From contig JAGPNK010000008.1 in NCBI GenBank assembly GCA_020746835.1, forward strand, positions 1,302,001 through 1,366,000: DNA of 64,000 nucleotides, read 5' to 3'. Below, one piece after another: positions 43,953-55,363 of the stretch (within the stretch, counting starts at the first letter, position 1; each line of letters opens with the position of its first letter). The notes beneath the pieces were generated by a model. The model had not been told where the DNA came from, ran no database searches, and was given only the letters and a program-made list of their open reading frames with translations. Source of the stretch: Stachybotrys elegans. Its lineage: Eukaryota > Ascomycota > Sordariomycetes > Hypocreales > Stachybotryaceae. A program made the translations under genes and the position numbers.

Positions 43953-45612
43953 ATGAAGACCGATGCTACCAAAGTAGTCAATCAGGCCTGGAGGAAGAAA
44001 CCTCGTCAGTTTGCCCCAAAGTCAACACTTGGCTGCAGGACTTGCAAGTGAGTCCATAGTATTCAAAAGTTGGCAATGAAACACAAAGCTTACTCTATTG
44101 ACCAGGATAAGAAGAGTCAAATGCGATCTTACCCAGCCATCATGCTTGAAGTGCCACTCTACAGGTCGTACCTGTGACGGCTACAGTCATCATCGCAGCG
44201 AGATCATGGTTGGACCAGAAAGCGACAGCAACCACCACCGCGGAACTATCATGAGTACACTTCAACCAAAAGGCATTGCTCAAAGTCTTGCACCCTTGAT
44301 GGTCTTGCAGGCTTCTGGATCAGTCCAGGCAGAAGCAATGTCCTTTTTCGAGTACATATCCATCAAGCATCTGAACGAATACCAACCATGCCAATCGTGG
44401 CGGAGAACCCTCATGTTCTTCTCCCAAACTGTACCGTCGGTTCGATATGCGGCCCTGGCTGTGGCATTGATGCACAGAAACTTTATTCACTCCCGGCATC
44501 GAATGCTTGGCCACACACCCTTGGCATGCTACAACCGAGCCATTCAGCTGCTTCTAGAGCAGCAGGCGAGCGGAAGTATGGAGAAGACCGCCATTACTCT
44601 CCTCGTATGTTATCTCTTCACCTGCTTCGAACATCTAGCAGGAAATGACCCGCAGGCAATGAAGCATCTTCGCGGGGGCGTGGAAATGTCTCGTCAGATT
44701 TCTCAGTCTCTGCTGGAAAGTATCAACGTATATGACGAGTCTGCACTTTCTTGTGAGCGAGAACTCGTTTGCCAGGTTATAAGACAGATCCGCCGTCTCG
44801 ATATGCAAGCTGTATTATTTCTGGTCGACTGGACTCCGGCCGATGTCCATGATATCCTCACGTCCCAGCTGCTGCCTGCTGAGAGTGCCTTCCAGTCCCT
44901 CGACCAAGCCGCTGAACACCTGCAAGTACTGACCGCCAGAGTGATGAGGCTGCGTAATAGTGGGCAGAGTGATTCCCCTACAGATGGCGTGTCTATGTCC
45001 CCTTGGACTAAGGATGTCGTGCTCGAGCAACTGGACGCCTGGCTGAGACTATTCAATAATACGCTGCAACAGCGCGCTTTTGAAAAAGACAACTCCGAGG
45101 CCTATTGCCTAGTATCACTGCTACGCCTGCAACATACCATGGCGTGGACTTATATCAGCAGTCACGGGCCAGGGAGGGAAATGGAGTTTGACAAATTCCT
45201 GTCGCAGTTCCAGACCTGTGTGGCCATGGCGGACGACATATCAACAACGCATGAGAGGTACGCCGGGTCACTGAAGCCGACATTCACGCCAGAGATTGGA
45301 ATTCTCCCCATTCTATACATAATCGGCGTCAAATGTCGGCATCCCATCGTCCGACGCCAGGCCTTGCGCATTATTCGTCGACAACCGATACGAGAAGCAG
45401 CCTGGGATAGCGTCTCTACTGCTGCTATTGTGGAAAGGGTGATTGAAATTGAAGAGAGTGGCCTTGTATTGACGGGAGAAATTCCTGTGTGGAAGAGAAT
45501 AGAGTATGTGTCTTGGATACATCAGGTAGAGGGATTGGCTCCGGTGAGATTGGACATGGAATACACGTTTTGTACGCAACAGGAAGTACATAAGGAAACT
45601 CTGGTTCTATAG
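43953..45612 (+). CDS. Zn2Cys6 transcription factor (C6, Fungal_trans_2-like)
   Basis: Two exons (43953-44047, 44106-45612) give 533 residues. The cluster is GCRTCKIRRVKCDLTQPSC with LKCHSTGRTCDGY, spaced CX2CX6CX5CX2CX6C and split by the intron at the usual Lys codon (AA^G). The body resembles the Fungal_trans_2 type: FFEYISIKHLNEYQPCQSWR, then YAALAVALMHRNF and LLVCYLFTCFEHLAGNDPQA with HLRGGVEM. It continues to the C-terminus without a gap. The target is unknown; the divergent TAP hydrolase gene shares its 634-nt upstream region and is a candidate. The ATG at 43953 is well placed before the basic lead-in (WRKKPRQFAPKS). Confidence 0.88.
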
Positions 45613-45685
45613 GAAAAGGCAATGAACTATGCCAAATTGTTCATGCGTAATCGGGAACGCTGCCATGTGTCTGAGCTGGCGGTGT

Positions 45686-47205
45686 CTAAGCTCGCGGCCT
45701 ATTCCACGTTGGTGCCGTCGTGGGATAGGAGTGGACAAATCCCTGAGGCTCCAACAGAGGCAAACAAGACTCCCAAAACTTGTCTGGTTTCTCCTTAGAC
45801 TTCATAAACACGTGATTTTCCTCTCGCAAGTCGGACAGGAAGCCCAGAGGCGCAACGCTGGCCCACTCGTCAATGACCCGAGCGGGGAGCCGATATCCCT
45901 TGGATTCCGGAAGACTGTTCACCGTCCTCCAGGTCAACTTTGCCCGTGCGCCTTCGCATGTATAACGGAACATATAACCCTCGGCCTTGACCATGTTCCA
46001 AATCTCCAGTACCTCCAGCCGCGGCAATACCTTCACGGCCAAGGTTGCCTCCATCAGTAGCTGGTCCCTATCCGTTTCGATGTTGTCGGGGTGCAGCGCA
46101 GGCGATCGCATGGAGAGTCGCTTCAGTTTCGACTCCTTCTTGGGACCAAGTTCGGCGAGGTAACGGAGAACATCGGGGGCAGCACGAGCAGTGCAGAAGT
46201 CTGTCAGGCGGTGGCATAGTCTCGCCATATCTTGCCCCAGCTGCGACTCGGGGTGGCTAGGTGCCCACAATTTGGCATCGTGGTCCGAATTCCAAATGTC
46301 GAAGCAGATGCGCTCTATGGCTCTTGGTAGAAGAGGGAACAAGGTCTTGTGTAATTCTGCTGAGCGGTCAGTCGTCTGTGGTTGATCGCCTGAAAGATGA
46401 TGCAACTTACTCTTGTAAAAATGCTGCTCGAGCTTTTTATCTTCCTGTTGCCATCGCTCGATACGTAGCCATTCCACAGCTGTCAAACTTTCATGCAAGA
46501 TCTTTCCAATCGATGCGGCACCGACATTTCTGAAATATTTTGGTCGGATCAAAAGACCCTTGACGATGGGGGCCTTGGGAAGGGCAACGGCGCGACCGCC
46601 GCAGGATAACACCTGGAAGCCTATAGGCGTGCAGCAAAGGTCATAATACTTATCATGCGGGTGCCGCATTTGCTGGTAACTGAGGTGAGACTTGGCACGG
46701 ATCTCCAAGGTTAGGCCTGGGCCTTTGTTTTCACCGCATGAGAGCACCCGAAGCAGCCTCATCATCGCGGACGTAAAGATCTGGCTATTTCTGCATATTG
46801 TCAGTTATTCCCCTAGATGAGGTGGAAGCCGTGCGGGACGTACTCGACGCAGATTTCTCGGCCCTCAGTACCGAAGCATTGGTTGCTGCGAAAGGCCTTG
46901 ACATCAACGCGGAAGATCAGATTGCGTATGACATTCAGCCTCCCTCGATTATTGCCCCCCATGAGCTTTTCGAATTCGTCAAGCTCGGACGAGGTGATGG
47001 AAAGGCTGTGGAATGATATCGGCTCGAAGAAGTCCCGCCACTCTCGTGACACCATCGCCAGCGTAGCTACGCCAGCGAAACGATCGTCGGCCATTTTCTC
47101 GCCGTTACTCGGGTGGCCTATCTCCGAAACGACGAGGTCGAGGACCTTGACGCGCACATCACTTGGTAAGGCTCCCCAGGGGAACCGAGTGTGCTTGTAA
47201 ATCAT
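45686..47205 (-). CDS. DUF6546 (F-box-like) protein
   Basis: Three exons (47205-46844, 46790-46411, 46359-45686) join in frame to 471 residues. The start MIYKHTRFPWGALPSDVRVK with VLDLVV resembles an F-box helix. Segments VATLAMVSREWRDFFEP, then ENSQIFTSAMMRLLRVLS and the late AEGYMFRYTCEGARAKLTW with VIDEWASVAPLG match fungal DUF6546 proteins. The second intron is 51 nt, a multiple of three with no stop, so unspliced RNA would also code. I call it an intron because of its GTAAGT donor and CTGACCGCTCAG end. Function is unknown; an F-box would suggest a substrate adaptor for ubiquitin ligation. It is convergent with the Zn2Cys6 gene, 73 nt apart. Confidence 0.78.
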
Positions 47206-47443
47206 GTTGGAGAATTCCGGGTGATAACAGCGAGGGTTGTACCGATTTCTAGAAGCTCGATGCGGGAGAACACCCACAGGCTTTATAGGCAGGCACACAG
47301 GGCACAGGGTGACGGCATAAGAAAGTTTATTATTTAAAGTTGCGGGCGTGGCGCAGTGTGACTCAACGGATATTGCACTACCAGTCATGGGAAAATTCTG
47401 CTCAAAACTGTCCTTCGAGGGTAGGCGTTCGCCTGTTTCTTTC

Positions 47444-49674
47444 TTAGATGATAGTGAATATTCTGCTCGAGCACAAGCCCTCCAATGGACTCGGGTTTGT
47501 CTCCCATGTATCTTTCCCAGGCAAACGCCGGTGCTGGGAAGCTATACCGATCCGCCGATACAGCGATTTGGCCGCGTCCACACATTCTAGTATAAGCGTC
47601 CACTCGCTCTCCTCCCTTTCCTCACCCACAGTCCGACTTATCTGCGTAACAGCCATTCTGGCACAAACAACGTTGATCGTCTTTCTCGGTTCGGAGTCGT
47701 TGTCCAGTGTGAGGTCGAGTAGTCCCCATTTCATGGTTGAGAGGATGGCTGGCCAATCCTTAAGTACCTCCTCAACGTGTACTGCGTCTTCGTCTCCAAC
47801 TTCTGTTCTTTCGCTGCCCCGAGGGTCAAGCAACCGCATATCCCAATGCTGTACAGCAGACGAACCCACAGCGGTAAGTATTGCTTCAGCCGCCTCCGTC
47901 TCCATTTGCAGTACCCCATTCTTAATCTCGCCTGTTGGATCAAGTGTCGTCTGTTCTACTTGGGCATGAACAACCTTGACCCATTTCCGCGCTATACAGG
48001 TTTTGGTCATGTCATCATGGACCGAGTGACTGCTGCTGCTCATCGGGAACTTTACAGCAGCCATGATGGAGGCCCATGACCACGAAGGTGCAACATAGAC
48101 AGACGAGTTGACAGGCTTGGTTGCCGGCCATGATGAACCTCGTCTGGACCACAGCAGATCGGCATCCAGCGAATCTTCCCACATTCCCGCTATATACCTC
48201 GAAGAAGCGCGTTTTTTCGCCATCTGTTTTGCCAAACCAGACAGAGCTGGTAGCCTGTCCGTTCTGTGGGTGAGGTTGAGAGGAGCATACCTCTCCACGA
48301 GGTCCCACCAGGCCCTCGAGAGATGCTGCAGTGTGCCGTCCTGCATGATTCTCGAATACTCGCTCTTGCCGAGGAGATCTTTTAACCCCCCGCACTCACA
48401 AGCCGTACTCATCCTGCACTCCCACATCATCTCCGATTCAGCCAGGTGGAGCGTTCGAGGCGCCAACAGCAGTTCCTGGAAAACCCAAGCACGCTGAAAC
48501 AGGGGACAATCCACCTCTCGGACCCCACTGAAACTCGGCCATCCAACGTGGTAGTAGGTCGGTCGGACTCTTACCTCCCATGGTATACCGCCGCTAGTCA
48601 TTCCTGTATGAGTTACCATCTCAGGCTTCTCACCAACAAACATGCCACATTCGGAATTTTTGGATGAAGCAGCTGCCAGCACAAGGAAGCAGCGCTCATA
48701 CACATCCACCATGGCTTTTGACTCACGGACCCAGTCTTGCCGATCGTCCTGCACTATGCACAAGGAGTCAATCCAAATATAGCGGAATCCCAACATACGC
48801 GCAAGACTGATCGCATCCTGGTATGTGAGTGGGATATGAGCCCACGGGATTTTGTCACACCGTGCTGAGAGCGTCGCCTTGGTTGTCTGCAGTGGCTTAT
48901 GGGCTCCCCAACAATGACTCAGACAGACGTAACGACCGCGGGCACCGCCGGTTTCGAACACACGAATCTCATGGTTAGAAGCGCCGATGTCAAGTACTCT
49001 TGTTGGTAGCACGGTATCGTTCTCTAGATTTCCACAACTATGCTTTGTCGCGCACTCTTGAATCCACCTTTGAATGCGCCGAATGCCTGTTGGGGAATTT
49101 GCAACGACACTGTTCTGGCTGACAGGGAGGATGCCCCACGGGCAGGGTAGAGCTTGTGGGTGGGAGTCAGCTTCTAAGCCGTTCTATTCCATGCTGTATT
49201 TTGTTACATACCGGAAGGAACATAAAACGTAATCCCGTCCCCCCAGACTTCCATTCTTTCGCTAAATATCATTAGATTCTCATAGCCGTAATGGGATATG
49301 AGATACCGGCATCCTCTGTAGGCTGAAGAGCTGTAGGCATCCAATAGGTCGTAGCGAATTTTGCATAGTGGACACCCCCTCGTAGCGAGATCATCGACAT
49401 TCTTCTGATTGCCGGCAAAGATAGTCTGGCTTTGTATGCAGTCTTTGCACAAGTCTCCCCTTTCCCCTCTTTGCGAACCATCCGAACTCGGCCTGAGGAC
49501 CAACATCTGCTCACTCTGTGGCGGAGACTTATGAGTTGTCGTTTGATGCTCTCCCTCCTGAGATAGTAATGGTATTGAGCGCAAGACAACAGGTCCTGAG
49601 TCTGCCCTCAATGCTGAGGTCGGATCCGTCAAATCGGGGGCACTCAGTGCGTCTTCAGTTTGACTGGAAGCCAT
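47444..49674 (-). CDS. HET domain (heterokaryon incompatibility-type) protein
   Basis: Two exons (49674-49212, 49152-47444) give 723 residues. The HET block starts RGRYVCLSHCWGAHKPLQTT and continues IPWAHIPLTYQDAISLARML, GFRYIWIDSLCIVQDDRQDW and MVDVYERCFLVLAAASSKN, all of the conserved motifs. Downstream come CPLFQRAWVFQELLLAPR and APSWSWASI, as usual. The N-terminus has a Cys-rich GDLCKDCIQSQ and GCPLCKIRYDLL. HET proteins trigger cell death after non-self fusion or share the module for other recognition tasks; the partner here is unknown. The intron has GTATGT and ACAAG borders. The reading frame is intact, so the gene may be active. Confidence 0.9.
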
Positions 49675-50128
49675 TTCTGTGTCTTATGAATGTCGAAACA
49701 GGTCTATCTCATCGAACTGCTGCGTAGAACGTGGTATTCAGATCGCTTAGTGCCACGTTTGCTGAAATGCGAAAAAGAGTAAACTGACAAGTGAGAACGA
49801 GTCTCTGGCGGGGGCCTGATAAGGGTGCAAGAAATGTAACGTGAAATTGGGAGTGAGGTTGCACCAAGGCTGAATCGTGAGGGGAAAGCCTAATATTGCT
49901 ATTTATGGAACAGACCACCACAAACACCCATGTTAATGGGGGTTTGGCTGCGGGTGCGCCCTCGTGCATCCCGTAACATACTGGACATACCATGAGGCAT
50001 TCATTTGATGCTCTCATAACTACGGCAAGGCCCTTTATCATATTCAACTCAATTCGGATGAGGTATAGGAAATCTCAAAGGTTGGATAAGACGTATGTCG
50101 AACCAGCGGCGTCGTGGGTATCGATCAC
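49675..50128. other. Intergenic region upstream of the HET gene
   Basis: No gene is recognised. The 454 nt hold the HET promoter and the 3' flank of the small secreted-protein gene. Confidence 0.5.
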
Positions 50129-50676
50129 TTATGGGCCGCACCTGAACGAAGAAACCTTGTTGTCCATGCCTCGAGGATACAAGTCCCTGTAGCAAGATGA
50201 AAATCAGCATTCAATCTTCCAGCATCGTATCACCCTTTTCGTAACTTACGAAATCCCTGACGATGAGACTGTTACACTAGTCCCCTGGCAGCGATCCAAG
50301 CTGGGAAAATGTTAGAAGAATTTCCCCATAAGTACTCAACTAGATCGCAAGACTCACTCGTAGAGCACGCAGTTGCCACCATTGTCAGGCCTAGAGGAAC
50401 TCGCCCAGTTGTTGTTCTCTTGGATGATAGTAACTAATGGTATGGTGAGAAAAAGAGGAATTGGAAGACTGGAAAAGAAGTGAGAAGCTCACAGCAGATG
50501 CCCCAAGGGGCCTGGATTCGTTCACAGCGGCCAGCGTAGTTGCTGTGCTCGCATAGGGTGAGGTAGTACTGGTCAATCTGTTGGCGGCTGGATAGTTTAT
50601 GATTGTGTGGGGTGACGTGTGAGGATGCCACACTGGCAAGCAAGAGCACGCCTGCGAAAAGAGATGCCGATTGCAT
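50129..50676 (-). CDS. Small secreted Cys-rich protein, gamma-crystallin/I36-like
   Basis: Four exons (50676-50493, 50433-50358, 50300-50250, 50186-50129) give 122 residues. The signal peptide is MQSASLFAGVLLLASVASSH. Mature sequence has LCEHSNYAGRCERIQAPWG, resembling a crystallin-like Greek-key strand (C-E-x-x-x-F/Y-x-G-x-C). Then come NCVLYDLDRCQGTS and the end DLYPRGMDNKVSSFRCGP, where M-D-N-K-V-S-S-F-R-C-G-P is the typical second-repeat ending. The order fits secreted fungal proteins of the peptidase-inhibitor I36 type. The borders of the first intron were picked to keep the frame (GTGAGC to TTAG), and this is the least certain part. No function is known. It could be an effector-like apoplastic protein, which is inference. 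Confidence 0.65.
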
Positions 50677-51467
50677 GTTGAGATGGCAGATGAAGCTGGA
50701 TACTGCTGACTTGCGAAGCAGGAAGAAGGCAAAACTGATATATACCAAACGTTATGGAATTAGGGGCCAAGATGGAAAAGCGCATGACTATAAGAGATTG
50801 AAAGGATGGGGACAGTGGCCCATTATTTGGCTCGTTCTGCATTATATTCATTTAAATCATAGCCCGGGAATGTCCTCACCGCCGCCAAGCATGAGTTGTA
50901 TCCCCGCCGTCCAGGGTGGACGAAGAATCATGTGCTTAGCCCAAGGATGAGACCATTTCCACTTAATAGGCTAAAATGCTTATTGAATTCAACATACTTA
51001 CAGGCCCAGAATAGGGAGTAATACTGGATTTCCGTAAGCACTAGGCTACCAGGCACTATAGGCGCTGGTTTTTGGTGAACGAGAACGAACACGAAACCCT
51101 GCGACAAGGGCCAAGACGGAACAAGGTCTTTGCTATTCGGGATAGGGCTGTGTTTCCCCCGCAATCTCGCTTCTAGCCTGGTAGGATTGTACTAGTAGGT
51201 AATTAAACGAGAACGAGAACCGTATTCATGCAGCCCCGAAATAAGAGAAAATCACACGATGAAGCAGGGTCAGCATCAAACTAAAGCTGTCTATGGGTGC
51301 GACCCGACATTTTATATATGTTACCTTGCTCTTCAAGATTATCCCTTTTTTAGGACTCAGAAACTGCCTTTCAACTCGGCATTACTGACACCTCCATTAT
51401 TAGCAGGTTGCACACAGGATACTTCAAACTGTGCAGCAGTAGCTCAACCCTCTGGCTAATTCTCATC
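50677..51467. other. Divergent promoter region
   Basis: This 0.79-kb interval between two secreted-protein genes contains no recognised gene. A TATATATG around 51314-51321 lies about 150 nt before the con-13-like start. Confidence 0.45.
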
Positions 51468-52742
51468 ATGAAATTCTTCACACCTTTGCTTGCCTCGACA
51501 GCATTTGCAGGAGTTTCTGGCCAGATTCTGAAGGACTACCCGCTATTCAACGGCGGGGATGCGTATTGGATCAATCGACTGAACCAAGTCCCAGTGCCCA
51601 ATCGTTGGGTGGTCAAGCGAGAATGGGGCACAGCACCAAGGCACTGTCTTGCTACCGCCGCTGACAACAGCTTTTGCAATCCTTACGACGTCGAAGTCTA
51701 TGATTTGTACTATGCAGATGTATGTACAGGACACACAAGGACTGGCGCTAAGGCTTGACTAATGAAACAGTGCAACGCTCCATGGACGGTGTGTCGGTGC
51801 AATAATGTCTCGCCTGATTACAACATCGATGTCATCGCCGACAACATTGGGTGAGGAGCAGTAAATTCCTCCATATTGTCGAGCACTGGCTAATTCGAAA
51901 CAAGACGGGTTCCCGTGCGCATGAGGTCATGGGCTCGACACTATTCTTTCTTTGCCAACAATAACAACTGGAAAAACTCGGCGTATAGTACCTGGACCGA
52001 CATCAACGTCTTCGGGTCGTTTCCTGTTTCGACTATCCTATTCCACGAGACCTGTCATAACGTAGATTCTTGGGTTACATCAGGCGCCAGTGGAAGTTAT
52101 TCGTGTACGTTGAGCCTCGATAGCCTCATCTTATCTTCCGTGGAACACTATAAATGACCGTCCTACCACCAGCCCGACAAGAATGGCGAGATCTCGCCAA
52201 CCGGGACTCTTGCGTCCCTACGGATTACTCAAAAAGCAGTAAGCCATAGTCCCTTCAAATCTAGTCGTTTCGATCAACTGACTCTGCGTCTACAGGCTGG
52301 GTGGAGGTAACAACCCGAAATACTTTAACACTTTGGCCTCGCTTGCTGATTCCGGTCTTCTATAGCACTTTGCCGAAATGTGCGTCCAAGCAACCTATGA
52401 AGAGAACTATGGCGGAATACCTATCGGTACCCAGTGCATGAGCAACACTCTCACACGTGCCCGCCAACTCCTTCGCGATGCCATCAAGATAGTTCCTGGT
52501 GACAAGTGTACAGAGCGCATTGCGCCCTCGTTCGTACCTCCACCCCCAAAGAGTTTGTACCGACCACAAGTACTAACGCTCCTTTTTGTAGGCCCAACGC
52601 TTGCATGGGGCCTGAGGCTCGGAACCGAGGTCTCTGCAATGGCATCCCCGATATTCAGTTGCGTAGGCGGGATGCGAACGAGCCTGAGATGCCTGTTACT
52701 GCGTTTCAAGCAGCTCCGGGTCAGTGCATCATAGATGCATAA
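51468..52742 (+). CDS. Conidiation-specific protein 13 (con-13)-like secreted zincin
   Basis: Seven exons (51468-51719, 51771-51850, 51905-52104, 52173-52238, 52296-52306, 52366-52529, 52592-52742) keep frame to 307 residues. The signal peptide MKFFTPLLASTAFAGVSG leads to a pro-part. CNAPWTVCRCNN and IGRVPVRMRSWARHYSFF match con-13-type proteins. STILFHETCHNVDSW contains HExxH, a zinc-peptidase motif. NACMGPEARNRGLCNG lies near the end. Fungal con-13 is expressed on conidiation; a metal-dependent peptidase role is inferred. The fifth exon is only 11 nt, giving S-W-V-E with the flanking bases. The last intron has a perfect TACTAAC branch site. It may be spore- or wall-associated. Confidence 0.78.
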
Positions 52743-53159
52743 CTGAGCCCGGGTGAAAGCTTGTAATATCTGGCGTGAGCGGCAACCAGGGCAAGCCAGC
52801 AGAGCTGGCCATGACAACTTTATTGAAAATAGTGTGTGGGAATTCCTGATCCTGTACCCAATGGGATAAAGTCTGCGAGTTCAAGGTCTCCCTGGATCAT
52901 ACAGACAGTATGTATGCAACAGACAGCAATTGCTAAAAAGAGAGTACTAGCTTAGCCAAGAGTAAGGCTTTTGGCTGTGGTGACTCGATTAAAGTTACCA
53001 CTACTTTGGAGTGTGAGCTATGGCCCAAGTAATTGAAGTAACCAGTCAAATGATTGTTAAGGCTTCAATTAGTATAGAGTAGAAGGAATAATAAGGAAGA
53101 ATAAGAGTGCCTTATTATCCTCTGCTCCCCCAACGCCATGGTGATGCTGTTAATGGCAC
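52743..53159. other. Intergenic, AT-rich 3' flank
   Basis: No gene is recognised. The segment at 53060-53130 is AT-rich with short A/G runs (AATAATAAGGAAGAATAAG). It separates convergent 3' ends of the con-13-like and mannanase genes. Confidence 0.5.
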
Positions 53160-54563
53160 TTAACCGATAGCTGCGACGTGGTTGGTCACCAAGCAGGCCC
53201 AGTCCGAATCTCCAACGTAGATCGTGAAGGTATCGTCATGCGTTTGCCCAGAGCTAAGCGTGGTGCCAAACTGCCAGAAACTATCACCGCCCATGCCGTT
53301 GGTCGCAACAGAAGTCTGCTGCCAAGGTCGCTGCCTAGAGCAGTGATCACCGGGGGCACCATCTGTGACTACATCAGCGACGTGGTTGGGAAAGGGAAAG
53401 CATACTCACATTCCTCAAGCAAGCAAGGCTTGCCCGCCTGCGCACATGCAGCGCCATGTGCCTTAATCCAGCCATTGCCCCAGTCATACGACGTACCCCA
53501 ATGACTAGGGTACAAGTGGAGCGTGCCGAAGTCAAGAGTTGAGATGCCCAAGTTCTTGACAAAGTCGACACCCTCTACATACTGGTAGGGATAGCTTCCA
53601 TCACCGGGGAGACCAAAGCCTTCGTCGCCGAGCGTGACCATGTGGTTCGAGTCGAGGCTCTTGACGTACTGCGAGGTAGACGAGGCCCAGTTGTAGATCA
53701 CGTCAGTGCTGCAGCCAGCACATCGGGGCTCGTTGGCCAGCTCCCACGCGAAGATGGCCGGGGAGTTGCGGTATCGCGAGACGACCGCTGAGATGTACCT
53801 GCGGTACTGTGCCTGGGCGGCGCTGTTGGTGTACCACGACGTCTTAGAGCCTCCAAAGGCAGAGACATATGCTGCCATGCCACCGTAGTCGTCCCAGTAG
53901 TTGACGAAAGGGATGATGAGGGAGATGCCGCGCGCCTCGGCCGCAGCAACAACATAATCCAGCCTCTGCAGTCCGTTGGAGCCGGTGTTGATGGTGGAGC
54001 CGCTAGAAGACAGGTGCTGGAAGTAAACGCCGGAGCTGCCCGGGTTGGAAGTCACGTCGTTGAAACCCCAGACGCGGAGGATCTTCAGCCCGCTGTTGGC
54101 AACGTCGTCGAGGGCCTTGTCGACATCAGCCCGGTTGGCCAGGAAGCTGATCCAGTAGCTGTTGGTTCCGGCGAAGTACTTGGTCTGTCCTCCGATTGTG
54201 AACTTGGTGCCACTCGTGGTGGCAAAGCCGGTGGCGCCGGGCGAGACCGACGTTCGGGTGCTGGTCGGGGCCCGGGTGGTGGTGCGTGTGCTGGTGCTGG
54301 TGCGCACCGTGGTGGCAGAGCTAGCCTCTCCTACATCAAAGTTAGCGGCTGGACGAGGGGATCTGATGAGCGGGACCAGGTTCGTCGAGGTGTTTGTCAG
54401 TACCTGGAACGCACTGCGAGTACCACTCGTTGGAGTACTGGCAATGGCTGCCGGAGACGCACGTGGTGCTTCCAGTCCAGTCCTTTCCACCGCATTGCCC
54501 CCAAAGTGGCTGCTGTGCCAGAGCGGCGCCGAAGAAGACGGCGGCGGCGTAGACAGGTCTCAT
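53160..54563 (-). CDS. CBM1-GH5_7 endo-beta-1,4-mannanase
   Basis: Three exons (54563-54404, 54330-53410, 53362-53160) join to 427 residues. The order is signal peptide ([17 protein letters not shown]), CBM1 ([17 protein letters not shown] to [10 protein letters not shown]), then a Ser/Thr linker and the GH5 barrel. Barrel marks are [25 protein letters not shown], the acid/base in [12 protein letters not shown] and the nucleophile in CLLEEYGAP, the last split by the third exon. [20 protein letters not shown] is typical of GH5_7. The secreted enzyme cuts beta-mannan chains and the CBM1 holds it to cellulose or mannan. An N-terminal rather than C-terminal CBM1 is noteworthy. Introns carry GTACTG and GTGAGT donors. 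It is a plant-biomass enzyme. Confidence 0.92.
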
Positions 54564-55363
54564 CTTGAGCGCAAAGGTGCTTTCCCTTGCTGAGTCTGGT
54601 GAGCTGATGAGATCGGGCGGTGGACAGGAGCCGTTGAGCAGAGAGATGAAGCCCGGCTTTTATGTTGATGGACGCCTCCGGAAGGCAACGGGCTGCGCGG
54701 CTAGCTCTTCTCCATCTCTCCAATACCGACCAGCCCATCCTTGTCGCAGCTCCCATTAAGTCCCCTCTTATGTAGAAATAGTAGCATGCAAGGAGGGACC
54801 GACCGTGGTCGCCGTCGCCAAGAAGTCGCACCTGGGGTCATTAGCTCTTGTAGGGCCCATGAGGACGCGGAAGGGACCACGCCGAGCCCGGATCGGAACA
54901 AGCTCACAAGGAGGGGAACCCCAAGGCGAGGCTTGACCACTGTGCACCGACCGATGCCGAACAAGCCCCAGCAGGGATGCGGCTTTCGGCTATCTTGCCA
55001 TTGGTGCCTCATTAATGCTCGGTCCGGCCTGGTCCTTGAAGCTCGGGTCGGATGGCTCCATGGGGAACAAGTGATGATGAAGCTGCTGGCTCTCGTAATC
55101 GTGCTCAGTCTGGCTTTGGGCTAGAAATTTCAGATGAGACGGCTCCAACCAGTAAGTGTCGTCGCGTTGACGATGCTTACAAACACCTGAGATGTAGATT
55201 CGGAGGTGTGTCCACCATCCGGCTAGTCTGCGGTGCTGGGTGATGAGATCGTCATGATTGGTGTGCTTGTGTCGCGGCTACAAAAGGGCAGCGAAATCGC
55301 CATCGCCTCGGCAGACAAATAAATTTTCCAGCCGCTGAGAAACATCCTTTCACCAACTACAAG
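54564..55363. other. Divergent promoter region upstream of mannanase
   Basis: No gene is recognised in 800 nt. A reverse-strand ATAAAA at 54658-54663 lies about 95 nt before the mannanase start. The promoter would also have served the decayed secreted-protein gene to its right. Confidence 0.45.
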
